Assembly (NCBI RefSeq): GCF_033807575.1
Contig: NC_084704.1
Location: forward strand, 28,187,968 to 28,251,967
Length of the DNA: 64,000 nucleotides
Reading direction: 5' to 3'
DNA from: Cydia pomonella
Lineage: Eukaryota > Arthropoda > Insecta > Lepidoptera > Tortricidae
Numbering within the stretch: position 1 is the stretch's first letter; each line of letters begins with the position of its first letter. Positions 1-12,360 of the stretch are shown one piece after another. The notes beneath the pieces are model-generated. The model was not told the DNA's origin, ran no database searches, and worked only from the letters and a program-made list of their open reading frames with translations. The position numbers and the translations under genes were made by a program.

Positions 1-13
1 ACCAATCTGACAG

Positions 14-93
14 GTGGACGGATGGACGGACGGACAGAGTGTTCATAAGTGTTTATTTTGTACTTGTTTGGTACGGAACCCTAAAAAGCGAGT
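14..93 (-). repeat. Fragment of a dispersed Lepidoptera-type repeat
   Basis: A GACGGACGGACAG-type stretch is followed by GTACGGAACCCTAAAAA. Read on the minus strand this is the same head as the repeat near 2531 (AGGGTTCCGTACC, then CCGTCCGTCCGTC). The same head recurs in part near 38640-38710. It is not coding. Confidence 0.5.
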
Positions 94-949
94 AATCGTG
101 TTCCAGGCATTCACCATCATCCACCATCATCAGAGGCCACCATCCTTCTTCTATTATGGTTTGGTTGGAGTGTCGTATATGGGTATATCAAGTAGGGTAA
201 CTGAGGACGTACTCGTATGGGGTAACGATACACAATGTTTTTAGACTAACTAACTAACTAACTAACTGCTTTGGCTCAGCGATCCAAAAAGAATCTTGGC
301 CTACGAAAAACTAAGAATCTTGGACTATGTTTTAATATAGTTCGTTGAAAACTTTACCCTAGGTCTGGTAAATCCTGATTCAAAGATTGGGAAAAGTAAA
401 CTGCTGTCAACCATGTTCATATAATAGGAGAATATTTCCTGTGCCTAATGTAACCCTATCTGTCCCCAGTTACATTTGACGGTGGCTGAGATTTATTTTT
501 GCGAAAAAGGAGTGAAATGCAGTGAAAAGTTTACCAAACTACATTATTAAGGAGCTCCCCGCGGTTTTCATCGATGTTTCACAAGTATTAAGTCGTAAAC
601 TACAGATAGTATTATACAAAAAAGGCTATCGCTCCTTCTCTTCTTCTTTATCGCCGTTCTGGTCTGAATACTTATTTTTTATAATTTTTTAAGCACTGTG
701 TATATAAACACTTTTTTCTTTACTCGATTGCGAAATCTACATATTTGACGTCTCTCTGACAAAAGGTATGGCCAGAAAACCAGTTTTTTGCCTAATTTTT
801 TTAAACTTTGATGCCAAATATCTCGAAGACAATGAAGTTTGAAATAAATATGAGATACTACATACATTGTTTAAAGCTGTTGATATGATGAGCTACAAGA
901 AAACATTAGAAAACTAAGGAATTTAGATCGGTCATTGGGCGCCAGCAAT

Positions 950-1325
950 ATTGTGAAAGCTTAGGCGTGTAATTACCATGTTTCAGAACCAGCATTGGGT
1001 TTTTCAACAGGACTTTGCTGCAGCTCATAAGGCAAAGTCTATAAGTACTCAAGCGTGTAATAACATCGACTTCAAAAGGCATGAAGATTGGACATCTCTT
1101 AGCACAGACTTCTATCTTCTTGACTACAAACTATGGTAATATTTAGAAGAAATGTCTCCTCAAAACCTCTTACAAATCTAGTCTCTAAAAAACTCACTCA
1201 CGACAGCAGTGGCCAATATTGACATGAAAGTGGTGCGTGAATCGATTAATGGTAGCCGCGAAGATTACTAGCCTGTGTGGCCGATCGGAGTGGCAATTTC
1301 GAATAAGTATTGTACATTTAAATTT
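950..1325 (+). pseudogene. Degenerate mariner-like transposase (3' part)
   Basis: In a drifting reading frame the translation keeps mariner C-terminal landmarks. These are FQQDFAAAHKAKS (family pattern QDSAPAHKAKS), then EDWTSLSTDFYLLDYKLW (pattern EDWPSSSPDLNPLDYKLW, which holds the last catalytic acidic residue), then AVANIDMKVVRESI. Several in-frame stops interrupt it, for example directly after DYKLW, so the copy is dead. A related relic lies at 5800-6130 on the other strand. I saw no convincing terminal repeats. Confidence 0.75.
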
Positions 1326-1345
1326 GATGTATTATAAGCTTTCAG

Positions 1346-1348
<3 letters not shown>

Positions 1349-1382
<34 letters not shown>
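1349..1382. repeat. (AT)n microsatellite
   Basis: An uninterrupted run of alternating A and T lies directly after the mariner relic. Confidence 0.8.
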
Positions 1383-1383
<1 letters not shown>

Positions 1384-2530
1384 GTTCATTGGTAAAAGTA
1401 AAAAAAAAATGCCGAATAGATAATTTACATACTACTTTTAAACCTTTAATTTAGTCCGCAAGCAGGTAGAGAAATAAATTAAGAGCATTTACGGTCATTA
1501 ACTGTTGGCAGACTCTTTCTCCAGACCAGAGTAGGTAATTTCCCTTTCAGCCCCTTGAAAGTAGGCATTAAAATAAATTTCACTGAAAGAAACTATTAGC
1601 TATCTTTATCATGTAGTTTTGCTCTCATCGATTTTGCTCCTAAATTTAAGCTTGTTAGGTTAGGTTAGGCGTATAGCGCTAATTTAAATAGAAAGTACAT
1701 CTTTAAAACTGGCTGACAACGAACAGCCGAAATTGTTAAAGGACTTTCAAATGTTTTAGAGAATTTTTGAAACTCAATTCCAAGGGAGATGAAGTTGCGG
1801 GCAGAGGGTAGCCTGTAAAGTAGTTACATAAGTTATGTTAATTCATAAGAACTTACACAAAATGTTTTCTAACCCGTTATTATTTCCATCGAGCTTCAGT
1901 GCCAGCTTTGGTTAATCGAACTATACAGGACTTACAAAATGAACCTATATCAAATCGCTTTGAGCAGTTCCTCCTCAGTGATATAATAGAACACTGGCCC
2001 CGTCAAGTCGCTCAGGAAAAGCAATAAATCTGTGAGAACCTTAACATTTACCTTCCAGCGAGTGAACGTACAGAATGAAAATAAATCGCACCTAATTCGG
2101 AGCCAAATCGGCGAGATAAAATTGAAATTGAGATTGGGCTGTGTAATGGCGCCATATACCTACTTAAGGCGCTGCTACACGCGAAATATAACGGTTTACA
2201 ACTCTATTCAATCGTAATTGGTACGATCATAAAAGATTCTGTATTTTAACTAGGTTCCTTTTGCAGTGCTGGCAGTGTTTTCTTGTTCTTTTTAGACAGT
2301 AGCACTTAATAAGTCCGTCGTACGGAACACAAATGTATTCAACGCTACACAAAATTACTAAAAAAATATGAGAGGGAAACCGTCAAATTAACTTAATGTT
2401 AGATAGTATGACTCGACAGTTTAAATTCGAGTGTCCAATTATGCATTAGAATCTGGACTCGAAAACTCAGCTCCTTCATTTCTGATTCATTTGTCATTTG
2501 CGGAATACTACATCATGATTACTGTCTGGT
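1383..2530. other. Non-coding stretch
   Basis: I see no gene. The stretch includes three TTAGG units at 1655-1669 and only short, unsupported ORFs. Confidence 0.5.
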
Positions 2531-3083
2531 TTTTAGGGTTCCGTACCAAAAAGGTACAAAAAGATCTCTTATAGTGCGACTCTGTCCGACCGTCCGTCCG
2601 TCCGTCTGTCACATCGCTAAATATCTCGAGAACCACTTAAGCTATCGATTTGAAATTTGGAATAGTTATGATCAACGCTAACCCAGACAATTTGAAAGTA
2701 TTATTATTATTTTATTTTTTTACTATGGAAAATGCCCAAAATGAAGAGGAGGCAAAATTTCAAAGTCCAGTGACTAGGTCAAGTAGGGTATCATTTGAAA
2801 GAGCTCAAATTGTACATTCCAAAAAAAATTTTTCACTACAAAAAAAACTTATGGAGGAAAATGTGAATAATACTTTCAAATTGTCTGGGTTAGCGTTGAT
2901 CATAACTATTCCAAATTTTAAATCGATAGCTTAAGTGGTTCTCGAGATGGCGTTGTACACAATTATGCTTAGTATGCATATGATCAAAAGTCTTTCGCCT
3001 TTATAGCTACACGAGATAATTCAAAGTTTGTACGGAAGCCTCGGTGCGCGGGTAAAACGAACTCGCACTTGACCGGTTTTTTT
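2531..3083 (+). repeat. Dispersed repeat with long internal inverted repeat
   Basis: The repeat begins AGGGTTCCGTACC and carries a CCGTCCGTCCGTC run. It ends near CTCGCACTTGACCGG followed by Ts, the usual ends of a very common lepidopteran dispersed repeat. Inside, about 2627-2703 and 2870-2946 are near-perfect reverse complements (arm core CTATCGATTTGAAATTTGGA), so the transcript could fold into a stem of about 76 bp. The 94-codon ORF across it is a by-product of the repeat. Confidence 0.7.
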
Positions 3084-5100
3084 GTCAACTAACTCCTACG
3101 GTCCTACGCGTAATCGCTAGGGATATAATATATGGGTTCAATCATAATTGGAACTAGTTCATAGCCTTAGAATGGGAGCATGTTTAATGATGATGAATAG
3201 GTAAATAGATAACCTAATCAAATCTTTTGTTTTCTACAACTGTTAATTAATGTCTACAAATCATTAGAACAGATTCAAACATAAATGCCAGCTTAATTGA
3301 ATTCATCATCACTTCAATTATTTCAATAGTCGTTTGTTTGTCGTTTCAAGTCCAAGTATAAAATGTAGAATAAAGGGAACTTAGGTAGCTTATCTCTAGG
3401 TTAAAGAGAAATAGGACCGGATCTGTCCGGCTGACTCTAATTTCCATATTTAAAAAAAACTTAGGTAGCACAGCAGCACCTATCGTGTAGCCGCATCTTA
3501 AGGCGGAGGGAGTTCTACGGCCGGGAATGCCGTAATTAATGCCTCCACGCGACTGCTATGCGCACATTTCGCCGATACAAAAAATACCCCAGTGCTATAA
3601 ACGGGAGAGGAAATTGCCATTTCTTTATCCGTATTAAATATCCGGAATCCATCGTATTTGCCACGGCCCACGGCCGGCTCAATCTATTCCAAAGGTGTTT
3701 CGTAAGTAGAATTTGGAAGGCGCTTAGCTGAAACAAGAAAATGATTGTCTACATTTTCAACATTCATCTTGCAAAATGGACAGTCAACACAGATTACTTA
3801 AACATTGTAGCTGTAAAAAATCCAACAATAGTCCGTGGAGCTATCATTGTACCAACTTTGTCACTACAAAGTCTGAGCTAGCTAGGTCTGACTACCTGAT
3901 TACACTATAGTTTCTAAAACCCTCATGCACTAAACTTTTCTTTGTTACAAGTATATTTTAAATTTATAGGGTAAATAAAAACAGTTAAACCCCTATTTAC
4001 TTTGGGTTTCGGTGCATTGTACTGAAACCAGATGACATTCGTCGTTCACGAAAGCAAATAACTCGAATCCAAATTAATTTATCGTGTTTCCTGTAACGCG
4101 ACTACACCTACAAATCTATACCATTACCCGTACGGAGTCGGCAAAACGCGACTTGCAATACACATGCGGCGCTTGGAAGATACTTATGAATTATTATTCA
4201 TTGTATTAATTATAAATATTTTAATTTAGAAAAAATAAACAGTTGCCTACTCATGTGCTTTTAGACAACTCCAATATTCTCGAAACAGATGATTTCTAGT
4301 GTCGTTGCCTCTTCTTAAAAATTTGCCGACACCTGACATACGCCAACCAATACCTAACGCAAAAGCACTTGGAACTCTAGACCAGTAAGATGAACAGAGT
4401 TTTACGTAAACTGTTTGTAAAATGTGTTTGTATGTACTTAGTTATAACTCCCTAACTGGGGATATGATTATATTACGTTAGAGATATATTATGCCGTAAC
4501 ATATTCATACGTAAGCTACTTCTACTAATATTTGTACCTACCTACCAAATTATGATTTAATTATATTACTAGTCGAGTGTGTTCCGTATTGAAAATAGTA
4601 ATATCGGAACCCTAATACTTTACATAGTCATTCATGTCCGTCTGTCTGTTTCTCTCGGACATGTTACTCAGTTTTTAGAAACTTATTACGGCATATGGCT
4701 ACATAAGTACATAAATATTATCTGAACTACCCACACCCACTCAATATAAGTATCACTAGGGAAAATCTGAATGTAGCTTTTGCTGGCAATTTAGTTTAAC
4801 CTGAATTGAAAGGCATTCACTAATAGAATGAAACTTGTTTCAGTCCAAATTCGGAGCTTGTTAATATTGAATTAGATTCGTGTGCGGGATTCGTATGAAT
4901 TTATATCACATGAATTAAAACTGCCAGAAAACGTCCCATGTCTAACCGCAGTTTGTGTGATGATTGTATTTTTCGCCGTATACTTATCTGATATATATCA
5001 CGTATATATCACACATTATTGTTAACTAATGTGAAATAAACACCCAAGCAACATTAATACATTTATTTATTTATTCACGTAACAATAATACAAGGAATAA
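3084..5100. other. Intergenic, no gene recognised
   Basis: The stretch is AT-rich with no ORF that resembles a protein family. A CCGTCTGTCTGTTTC piece near 4640 is a fragment of the 2531-type repeat. Confidence 0.5.
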
Positions 5101-5106
5101 ACTGAT

Positions 5107-5147
5107 CGTATTAAGTATAATATGTAGACCATATTATACTTAATACG
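5107..5147. repeat. Perfect 18-bp inverted repeat
   Basis: CGTATTAAGTATAATATG at 5107-5124 is exactly reverse-complemented at 5130-5147, with a 5-base loop. It may be a small hairpin or the centre of a palindromic element. No function can be inferred. Confidence 0.75.
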
Positions 5148-5799
5148 ACCGTGAACGATAAAGCAAATAGGTATGATACAATTATACTCAGGACACCAAT
5201 ACACCATATGTACAATACTCCGTCGCTGGTGGCTGCTAGATGGCAAGTCGTCGCTCCCGCCTTGTGCTTGCCCTTTTATTACGTTGGGTTTGACAGCTCC
5301 GGATGTACGTCACGTGCAGTATTGGTAGGATAGTCGTCGTGGTGTTGTCAAAATGCCGTGGCGACAACAAATGTAAAGCTTAATAATGTTCTTACTGGGT
5401 GTCTCCTGTAACACGATCAAATAATTAAAACATAAATTATACTCCTCAAATGATAAAACGTTTGTTCAAAAACTTTAAAAAATTATGAAGTCTACATTTT
5501 CTCTTTTTCATACAAATTAAATACCTATTATTTTCAATGTCTCACTTTAAACATAACAAAATTCGCAATACATTGCGTCTTAGAAAAAGTGTGCTAAAAT
5601 ATAAAAACAAGTTATTTTAAAAGTCGCTAAACAAATTAATGTTGGGCAGCTGAAGGAGCGCAGCCTACAGTTTATTTTATTGCTCCTGTTACAAGCCATA
5701 CCCGGTATCTACTTTCAAAAGACTAATGCATCTAATATAGTCGGTCTATAAGTATTGTTGTACATTGAGTTATATAAACACAGCGAATTTAACTTATAA

Positions 5800-6130
5800 T
5801 ATGTATAATACTTTTTCGAAATAGCCACCCCGATCGGCCACACAGGCTCGGAATCTTCGCGGCCAATCAACAAACGATTCACGCATAGACATTAATATCA
5901 ATATTGGCCAATGCTGACGCGAATGATTTGTTTAGAGATTATATTTGTATGAGGTTTTGAGCAGAGCCTTTTCTCTAAATATTGCAATAGTTTGTAGTCC
6001 AGAGGATAAAGGTCTAGGCTCCTCTAGCCAATCATGGTCAATCATCCTCTGGTCAATCATGCCTTTTAAAGTCGATGTTATTGGACTCAAGCCACGGTTA
6101 GGTAGACTTTGCAACCCATTCTGCATTGGT
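5800..6130 (-). pseudogene. Degenerate mariner-like transposase (3' part)
   Basis: Read on the minus strand, the end of a mariner transposase is visible: a VRES(V/I) segment, then a conserved C-terminal stretch containing RACV and a G-F-E-like end. It shares blocks with the relic at 950-1325, for example the reverse complement of CTGTGTGGCCGATCGG. Frames are broken throughout, so it is a dead copy. Confidence 0.65.
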
Positions 6131-6223
6131 ACCTACAACTGAAATATGATACAGCTTATACTATTAGAAGTATTAGAACAAATTAAATTATTTTTAGAAA
6201 ATTGTTTTCATTTCAAGTAGAAT

Positions 6224-6431
6224 ACCCGAGTTTGCAATATTCTTACCCCTGGAGTTACACATTTGCGAAGAAAAAACTAAATTTTAAGGGAACTAATCAG
6301 TGATCGGTTGCCACACGACAGCCGCAGGCTGGAGGGAATTAAAGACCCGAGTTTGCAATATTCTTACCCCCGGAGTTACACAAAATATTTTTCATCACAC
6401 TTGCGAAGAAAAAACTAAATTTTAAGGGAAT
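6224..6431 (+). repeat. Imperfect direct duplication
   Basis: GAGTTTGCAATATTCTTACC and TTGCGAAGAAAAAACTAAAT occur in the same order at about 6230-6300 and 6350-6431. The second copy has about 15 extra bases, and a short unrelated stretch separates them. This is a local duplication, not coding. Confidence 0.75.
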
Positions 6432-6473
6432 CAATTCAAATAATTCTGAAATACTTTCTTTTTATCTATATTT

Positions 6474-6755
6474 AAAAAGTTATCAGATCTCTTGTAGAGC
6501 CAAAAGCTTCTAACTCTACAAGCCCTAACTTCACAAACTCTACACCTCAGTCAATATATATGACTTGGCCGTTTCGCTACCGTCACATGGGCGTAAGGTG
6601 AAAAATGTATTCACTCTTCATTATTTTTTATTATACAATACTTCTTGTGTTAACGAAACGGCCAAGCCACATATTTTGACTAAGGAGTAGAGTTTGTGAA
6701 GTTAGGGCTTGCAGAGTTAGAAGCTTGGCTCTTCAAGAGATCTGATAACTTTTTA
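6474..6755. mobile_element. Foldback (MITE-like) inverted repeat
   Basis: The arms at about 6474-6576 and 6654-6755 are reverse complements with a few mismatches; both contain AGATCTCTTG/CAAGAGATCT and GGCCGTTTCG/CGAAACGGCC. The loop is about 77 bp. A terminal inverted repeat of this length with no ORF fits a non-autonomous foldback element. Confidence 0.7.
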
Positions 6756-8016
6756 ACAGTGCGATTCTTATGGTCTCGTCTCGTATTGGCTACATTTTAC
6801 ATGAAAATGTTTTTGATGGGATTTCACTTCTTTTTGTAAGTCGCTTATGACAATCTTCCATCCCTAATTTAAAGGCTTGGGGGTGATTTACTATTAAAAA
6901 TTCTTAAATAACCCCATATAAACTTCAACCCCATTTTCCCCCTAACGCACTTTTTCACCCTTACGGGATGATTTTGGGATTGAAAACTATTCTATATTCT
7001 TCCCCGTAGCAAGAACTATCTACATGCCAAATTTCAACTAAATTTCAGCTGTTATTGATTCCCCATACAAAATTCCACCCCCCCCTTTTGTTTTTGTACT
7101 AATACTATCCTACATATCAAATTTAAGCTTCCCAGGACATCAGGACGTACCCTAAAGGTTTTGATGATCATCAGTGAGTGAGTCAGTGACGAAATCGGGT
7201 TTTTTTTAGGTATGAATAAAATCGAAAGTATGAGACCTATGCAATTGAAATGTTTTATGCTTAATAAGTCCACTATTGACATTATATCCCGAGAATTTTG
7301 TTTGATTGGTTCCAAAAAAAACGACGCAGCGCTTGGAGAAAAGGTAGGAAGTGCCTTTGCATTTCGTTTTGCTCGTCTTGGCGGGGGCACTGCCACTCAT
7401 AACTTGGGTTTGAATCATACCAGTTAAACAAAATTCTTGGGATATAATGCTACGAGTAATAGTGGACTTATTAAGTTTAAAAAAAATTCAATTGCATAGC
7501 TCCCATACTTTAGATTTTATTCATATTTAAAAACCCCGATTTCGTCACTGACTCACTCACTCTCTGATGATCATCGAAACCATTAGGGTACTTCCTTAAG
7601 TCCTAGGAAGCTGAACTTTCGGATATAGGATAGTATTAGTACACAAACAACAAAAAAGATTAAGAACCTGAAATTTTTAGGCCTTAAGGGGGTGAAAATG
7701 GGGGTGGAATTTTGTATGGGGAAATCAATAACCGCTGAACCGATTTAGTTGAAATTTGGTGTGTAGTAGGGCTTACAATTCCGAAATTCCGGAATCTCGG
7801 ACAAATTTTGCGATAATATAATGAGACCACTGAATATTGAGACCACTGAATATCGAAAATTCCGTAATTGGATTTAAGTACTTTAATTAGATTTTATTAC
7901 GTTTACTACTGAAAATCGTTAAGACACAGGTAGTTGTGTTACCTAGGATAGTGATCCTGATTATTAGGAGTTCTCTATATACTTCTCTATATTAATTTGA
8001 CATTGTAATTTTATTA

Positions 8017-8672
8017 TTACTGAAGGGTACAATTTATAAAGCCATCATAAGACCTGTCGTCATGTATAGATCAGAGTGTTGGGCCCTAAAAGTGACGGAT
8101 GAAAAGAGATTGCAGGTAGCGGAAATGAGAATGTTAAGATGGATGTGTGGTGTGACAAGAATGGATAGGATAAGGAATGAGTATATAAGAGGAAGCCTGA
8201 AAGTTGCACCCATAATAGATAAAGTAAGAGCGAATCGCCTAGCGTGGTATGGGCATGTGATGCGGAGGGATGAAAGTTATGTGACGAGAAAGGTATTACG
8301 AATGAATGTGGAGGGATGGAACGGGAGAGGAAAACCTAGGAAAAGGTGGATGGATTGTGTGAGAGATGACATGAAACGAACGCGAGCGAATGATGAGATG
8401 ACGGGTGACAGAAAGATATGGAAGAAAAAGACATGCTGCGCCGACCCCAAATGAATGGGATAAGGGCAAGCGAATGATGATTGTAATTTTATTATTTCCT
8501 AATCTCTAATAATATGTATTCTATTTCGCTCTGACTGTTTTAACTGCTATAATCATTGACTGTTCTGCAAATATATTTTTTTTCTTTTGCTACACCCGTA
8601 GGGTGGTTTCATGTACCTACTATTTATACTGTGTATAGTGTATTGGATGCAAATAAAGAAATGAAATGAAAA
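8017..8672 (+). mobile_element. 5'-truncated RTE-type LINE, 3' end
   Basis: The ORF from about 8020 to 8454 reads like the C-terminus of an RTE-clade reverse transcriptase. Landmarks are KGTIYKAIIRPVVMYRSECW, VAEMRMLRWMCGVTR, NRLAWYGHVMRR, GRGKPRKRWMD and the terminal CADPK before the stop. A 3' UTR of about 200 bp follows, ending in GCAAATAAAGAAATGAAATG. The catalytic domains are absent, as expected for a 5'-truncated retrotransposed copy. It lies inside the hAT-type element. Confidence 0.8.
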
Positions 8673-9224
8673 TTAAGCTTGGCTGACAAAAATCTGAAGT
8701 CTAGCAGCATGCATTAACGTGCCGCATTTACCAACGATATTTTTTTGCTTTTGGTACTTACATGCTAGCCTTCGTTTTTTTAGTATATCAATATATAACA
8801 ATATAAAACAAATAAGTAAATCATATACGATAATTTTACATTACTTAGCTTTCATAAGTAAAACTTAATTATTTTCAAAAAGCGTTTTTTAATAAAATGT
8901 CACGTCAAGATTGGATTATTTACCTTTTTTCTACGCAAAATTTTTGAATTGAATATTATAATTATTTGGATATTTTATTCACAATTCTGACAGAAGTTTC
9001 CTTAATGAAAGATTTCCGATCCTGTAGAAGTACATATTATATTCTGAATTAAGAACTAGTAAGGAAAAAACCAAACATGAAAAGCGTAACGTTTCAGTAT
9101 ATTTTGCATTAAGTCTATGAGCCATTACAGTTATTATTATTTTACATTTCATAAAAAAGCAATCAGGGTTTCTTTTTCTCATCCGGCTGTTATGAAGCGC
9201 TAATAAAATCATTTTAAGCATTTA

Positions 9225-9445
9225 GCCCATTTGGTTTAATCTTAATAAGGCTTGAATTTTTTGGTACTAGTTGGCAATGCCAAAGGTAATAGGTATAGAT
9301 AAATACTTTAATATATAGAACACAACCTTAACTCAGGAACAAATAACCGATATAAACACAACAAATGCCCTTACTGAGATCAGAGCCCCAGGACCTTCAT
9401 CTTCGTAAACAGAACCACTACCCACTAGGCTATGCAGCCGTTATA
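9225..9445 (-). mobile_element. tRNA-headed SINE fragment (minus)
   Basis: On the minus strand the pattern GCCTAGTGGGTAGTG (A-box region), then a degenerate B box, then CAGTAAGGGCATTTGTTGTG and TTTGTTCCTGAG matches the better preserved SINE at 18068-18340. The copy is diverged and truncated. Confidence 0.7.
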
Positions 9446-9934
9446 TTTAGGCATAAAAAATTAGGCATCAAATGGTTTGCTAGCATCCGTAGTTTCCCCA
9501 AATAAATACGCAGTATATTGAAGTGGATAAAAGTGACCATAGTAATAAGGTGCTAAAATAAGAGGTACAAAGACGGCACTAGGTAGTCAAATTATTGAAA
9601 TTTCTCGATTATGATACTTCATATTAATTTCCATTGAAACAATACTTTCTTTGATAAACGTAAAGTATCAGAATTTCACATATTTCGTTGTTTTTTATCA
9701 AAAGATCTAATAAAAATATAGTCAACGCTAATTCCGGAACCCGTTCCGGAACCCGTTCCGGAATTCGGACCCAATATCGAAAATCAGTTCCGGCATTGGA
9801 AACCGTCCGATATTGCAAGCCCTAGTATGTACATAGATAGTTTTTGTTATAGGAAAGGATATAGAATAGTTTTCAACCCCAAAATCTACACGACGGTCTT
9901 ATATTCGCATGATGATAAATATCATAATCATGCG

Positions 9935-10470
9935 AATACTGCTTAAGGCTGCACCCGACGCCAATGGTCTTGTGCGTGTGGACGGAGCTTATAACCCTCA
10001 CCGCACCACCCGCTGCAAAAGATCGAGCGCACAACGCCAACAGGTCCGTCGAGCAACACGACTTGCCCTGCCCCGCACTGACTATATGGACGAGAGCGGG
10101 GTAATGTTAGGAACCTAGGAACCTAGGCGGGATTTAGGCTTATTTTTTTAGGAATTAAGGCACAGTTTTATGAATTTGCAAAAAGAAAGAAAACCAAATC
10201 GTTATATAGTGTTTTGTGAGAAAGATTGTAAAGTTTCATATATTTTCGATTAAAGTTGCAGTAGTAATTAGGATACAACTGATAGAAATAGGTACTTTAA
10301 GATTCTTTTTGTTCACTTATTTGAATAAAATAGATTTTCAGAAAAAGCATATCAATTCTCATATCTTGTAGATTGCTATTTTTTTCTGCTCAGAAAGTGT
10401 CATTTAATATAAAAAATGGTTCAGAGTAACTCAGTTCTACGGTACGAGTATTTTGCGGGACGAGCAGCCT
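9935..10470 (+). repeat. Long dispersed repeat, copy 1
   Basis: GCTTAAGGCTGCACCCGACG, CGGGGTAATGTTAGGA and AATGGTTCAGAGTAACTCAG occur in the same order, inverted, at about 25345 down to 24664. The two copies lie about 15 kb apart. The interior is diverged and no conserved ORF is shared. Confidence 0.7.
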
Positions 10471-11479
10471 TACTATATAAGTTTTTTCGAGGACCTCATG
10501 CGTGCACATACAGCTTGTGTGCTTATATTGCACAATTATATTAAATGATCGAATACGGTACTGAATGGCATACTTAAATTACTTAATAATTATATGTATA
10601 GGGCGAAATCAACTAAGATGAATACTAATAATTTCTGTACAAAAAGTAATGATATCCAATCAAAAATATAAATGTGAAATGAGAGCCGAGTTCAATACCT
10701 ATTAAGAATATGCGTCGTTGTTGACTTCGCGGGCAAAATTCTAGTTCACTTGGGATGTAAGTAATTAAAGTTCAGGATTTTTCTTGGCTAGTTTTTATAC
10801 TAACAAACTAAATTTTAGAAACGTAACATAGACAAATATAATATAGCCCGTATTACGTAACATTTGTAAGTATATACTTAATCAATAGTTGTTTACTTAC
10901 CTACTTGATGATCATAATACTACATAATTAAGGTACTATTATGAAATAAATTACTCTAATTCTAAATGTAAATCGTAGGTACGTAGTCAATTAGCTGACA
11001 AATTAAACGTAATACTGAAAACTTAACTGTTACGAGTAATAATGAGAAGTTTCATAAGATATTATATATTTCCAATAAAACTTTAACTAAAGGCAATCAT
11101 GAGTAAAATTGCTTAAAAGAAAATTCCAACTTCGTTTCTACCAAGAAGTCCAGTCGGCAGCTGTTAAATATCATTCCTCGTTCATTTTTATAACCTAGGT
11201 TATTTTATTCCAGAATTTTCTAACCTATAGGTTATACCAGTATACTGCACTTACTTATCGAAAGAGCGAACGAAGTGAAGCGAAGTTCTTACATTCAACT
11301 TGGAACACACAGCTGGTTAGAGGGGCACGTCTCGGCATTTCGATAATATCATCAATGTCTGTGCCGTGCTGTTCTTTCCTCTTGCAGTTTCCAAAATGTC
11401 ATAATGATTGGTTGCGTTTTGGAGGAGGAAATAGTCGAGAGCGAAACCTCGAGTTTTGAGTTTTTTGCGTGGGAAATTT
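10471..11479. other. Intergenic, nothing recognised
   Basis: AT-rich sequence without credible coding potential or clear repeat structure. Confidence 0.5.
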
Positions 11480-11650
11480 AGTCCGAGCTGCAGTTGTCCT
11501 TATGGCACGCACGCACTCCCGCCCACCGCAGCGCGACAGAAACATAGCTTCAAAAATTCGAGATTTGAATAGTTGCTCAGCTAGGAATTGCTCTTAACAG
11601 GCCTGGGCTATAACCGCGAAAATCGAAGTTAACGTCAGAGCATTCCTGAG
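11480..11650 (-). repeat. Dispersed repeat, inverted copy at 55745-55870
   Basis: ATAGCTTCAAAAATTCGAGA and TTGCTCAGCTAGGAATTGCT are found reverse-complemented near 55750-55810. GGGCTATAACCGCGAAAATC at the inner end also recurs in the foldback MITE ending near 57252. Confidence 0.7.
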
Positions 11651-11728
11651 ATTTTTACGTGGGGTTTCAGGGTTTGTCCAATGGCTAAGGTCACCCTGTA
11701 TAATATATAAATATGATATAATATAGAA

Positions 11729-12360
11729 GTATTTTTTACATTTCAAATATTGCTAACGATGTACTGATATTCCGTGAAACGAAAACGCTTATCAGACCCT
11801 AAATCATTCCCGATTTCGGGCCTGATAAGCGTTTTCGGGAAGTGTAGATGTAAATGGCGCTTAAGTGAAGTAATAAACTAGCACGGCAAGATCTACAATA
11901 ATTATATTTATATTAATAATTATAGTAGCATGACTTGTTTAGCTCTGGCAATAATGATAACATTTATTCAATTGTCATTTCATCATCGCCCTAAAGAAAG
12001 AAAGGAACTAAGGTCTCCCTCGAGCGTTTTTCTAGACACATTTTTTGGAGGCAAGAGTGTAGTCTACTTTCGCGTATGTCTCTGGCCAAAGAGACTTGAT
12101 AGTATCTTTGCTCTGACCATCAGCCACGTAGTTTACGCAGTATACAACAGATGACGCTTTGTTTTTTTTGGAATTGCATGTTCATATGCAAAAATCTCAA
12201 ACATTGAACATTTTTGGCAATTAAAGACAAAGTATTTTTTACATTTCAAATATTGTTAACGATGTGCTGATATTCCGTGAAACGAAAAACGATTATCAGG
12301 CCCGAAATCGGGACTGATTTCGGGCCCGAAATCGGGAAGTGTGGATGTGATTGACGCTTA
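11729..12360 (+). repeat. Pair of about 130-bp direct repeats
   Basis: Segments 11729-11863 and 12232-12360 share GTATTTTTTACATTTCAAAT, CTGATATTCCGTGAAACGAA and GGGAAGTGT(A/G)GATGT. Both contain a small palindrome around CCCGAAATCGGG. They flank about 370 bp of unrelated sequence. Confidence 0.75.

Larger units (their letters stand above)
7767..9824. mobile_element. Non-autonomous hAT-type element with diverged TSD
   Basis: The left end TAGGGCTTACAATTCCG and the reverse complement of the right end, TAGGGCTTGCAATATCGG, form the terminal inverted repeat. The flanking 8-mers are GTGTGTAG (7759-7766) and GTATGTAC (9825-9832), which match at 6 of 8 positions. Subterminal CCGGAAT-type repeats lie near both ends. 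No transposase of its own is present; the interior holds a LINE 3' end and a SINE. The aged target duplication suggests an old insertion. Confidence 0.75.
6966..9885. repeat. Foldback repeat split by a hAT-type insertion
   Basis: The left arm at about 6966-7290 is mirrored by about 7455-7766. The mirror then resumes at 9833-9885, with GAATAGTTTTCAA matching TTGAAAACTATTC of the left arm. The break lies exactly where the element at 7767-9824 was inserted. ORFs in both orientations across the arms are artefacts of the symmetry. Confidence 0.75.

Noticed and set aside
1655..1669. Three TTAGG units, the insect telomere repeat
   Set aside because: Only three units inside ordinary unique sequence; far too short for a telomere.
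7052..7427. ORFs of 70-114 codons on both strands
   Set aside because: They lie in a foldback arm and carry no recognisable domain.
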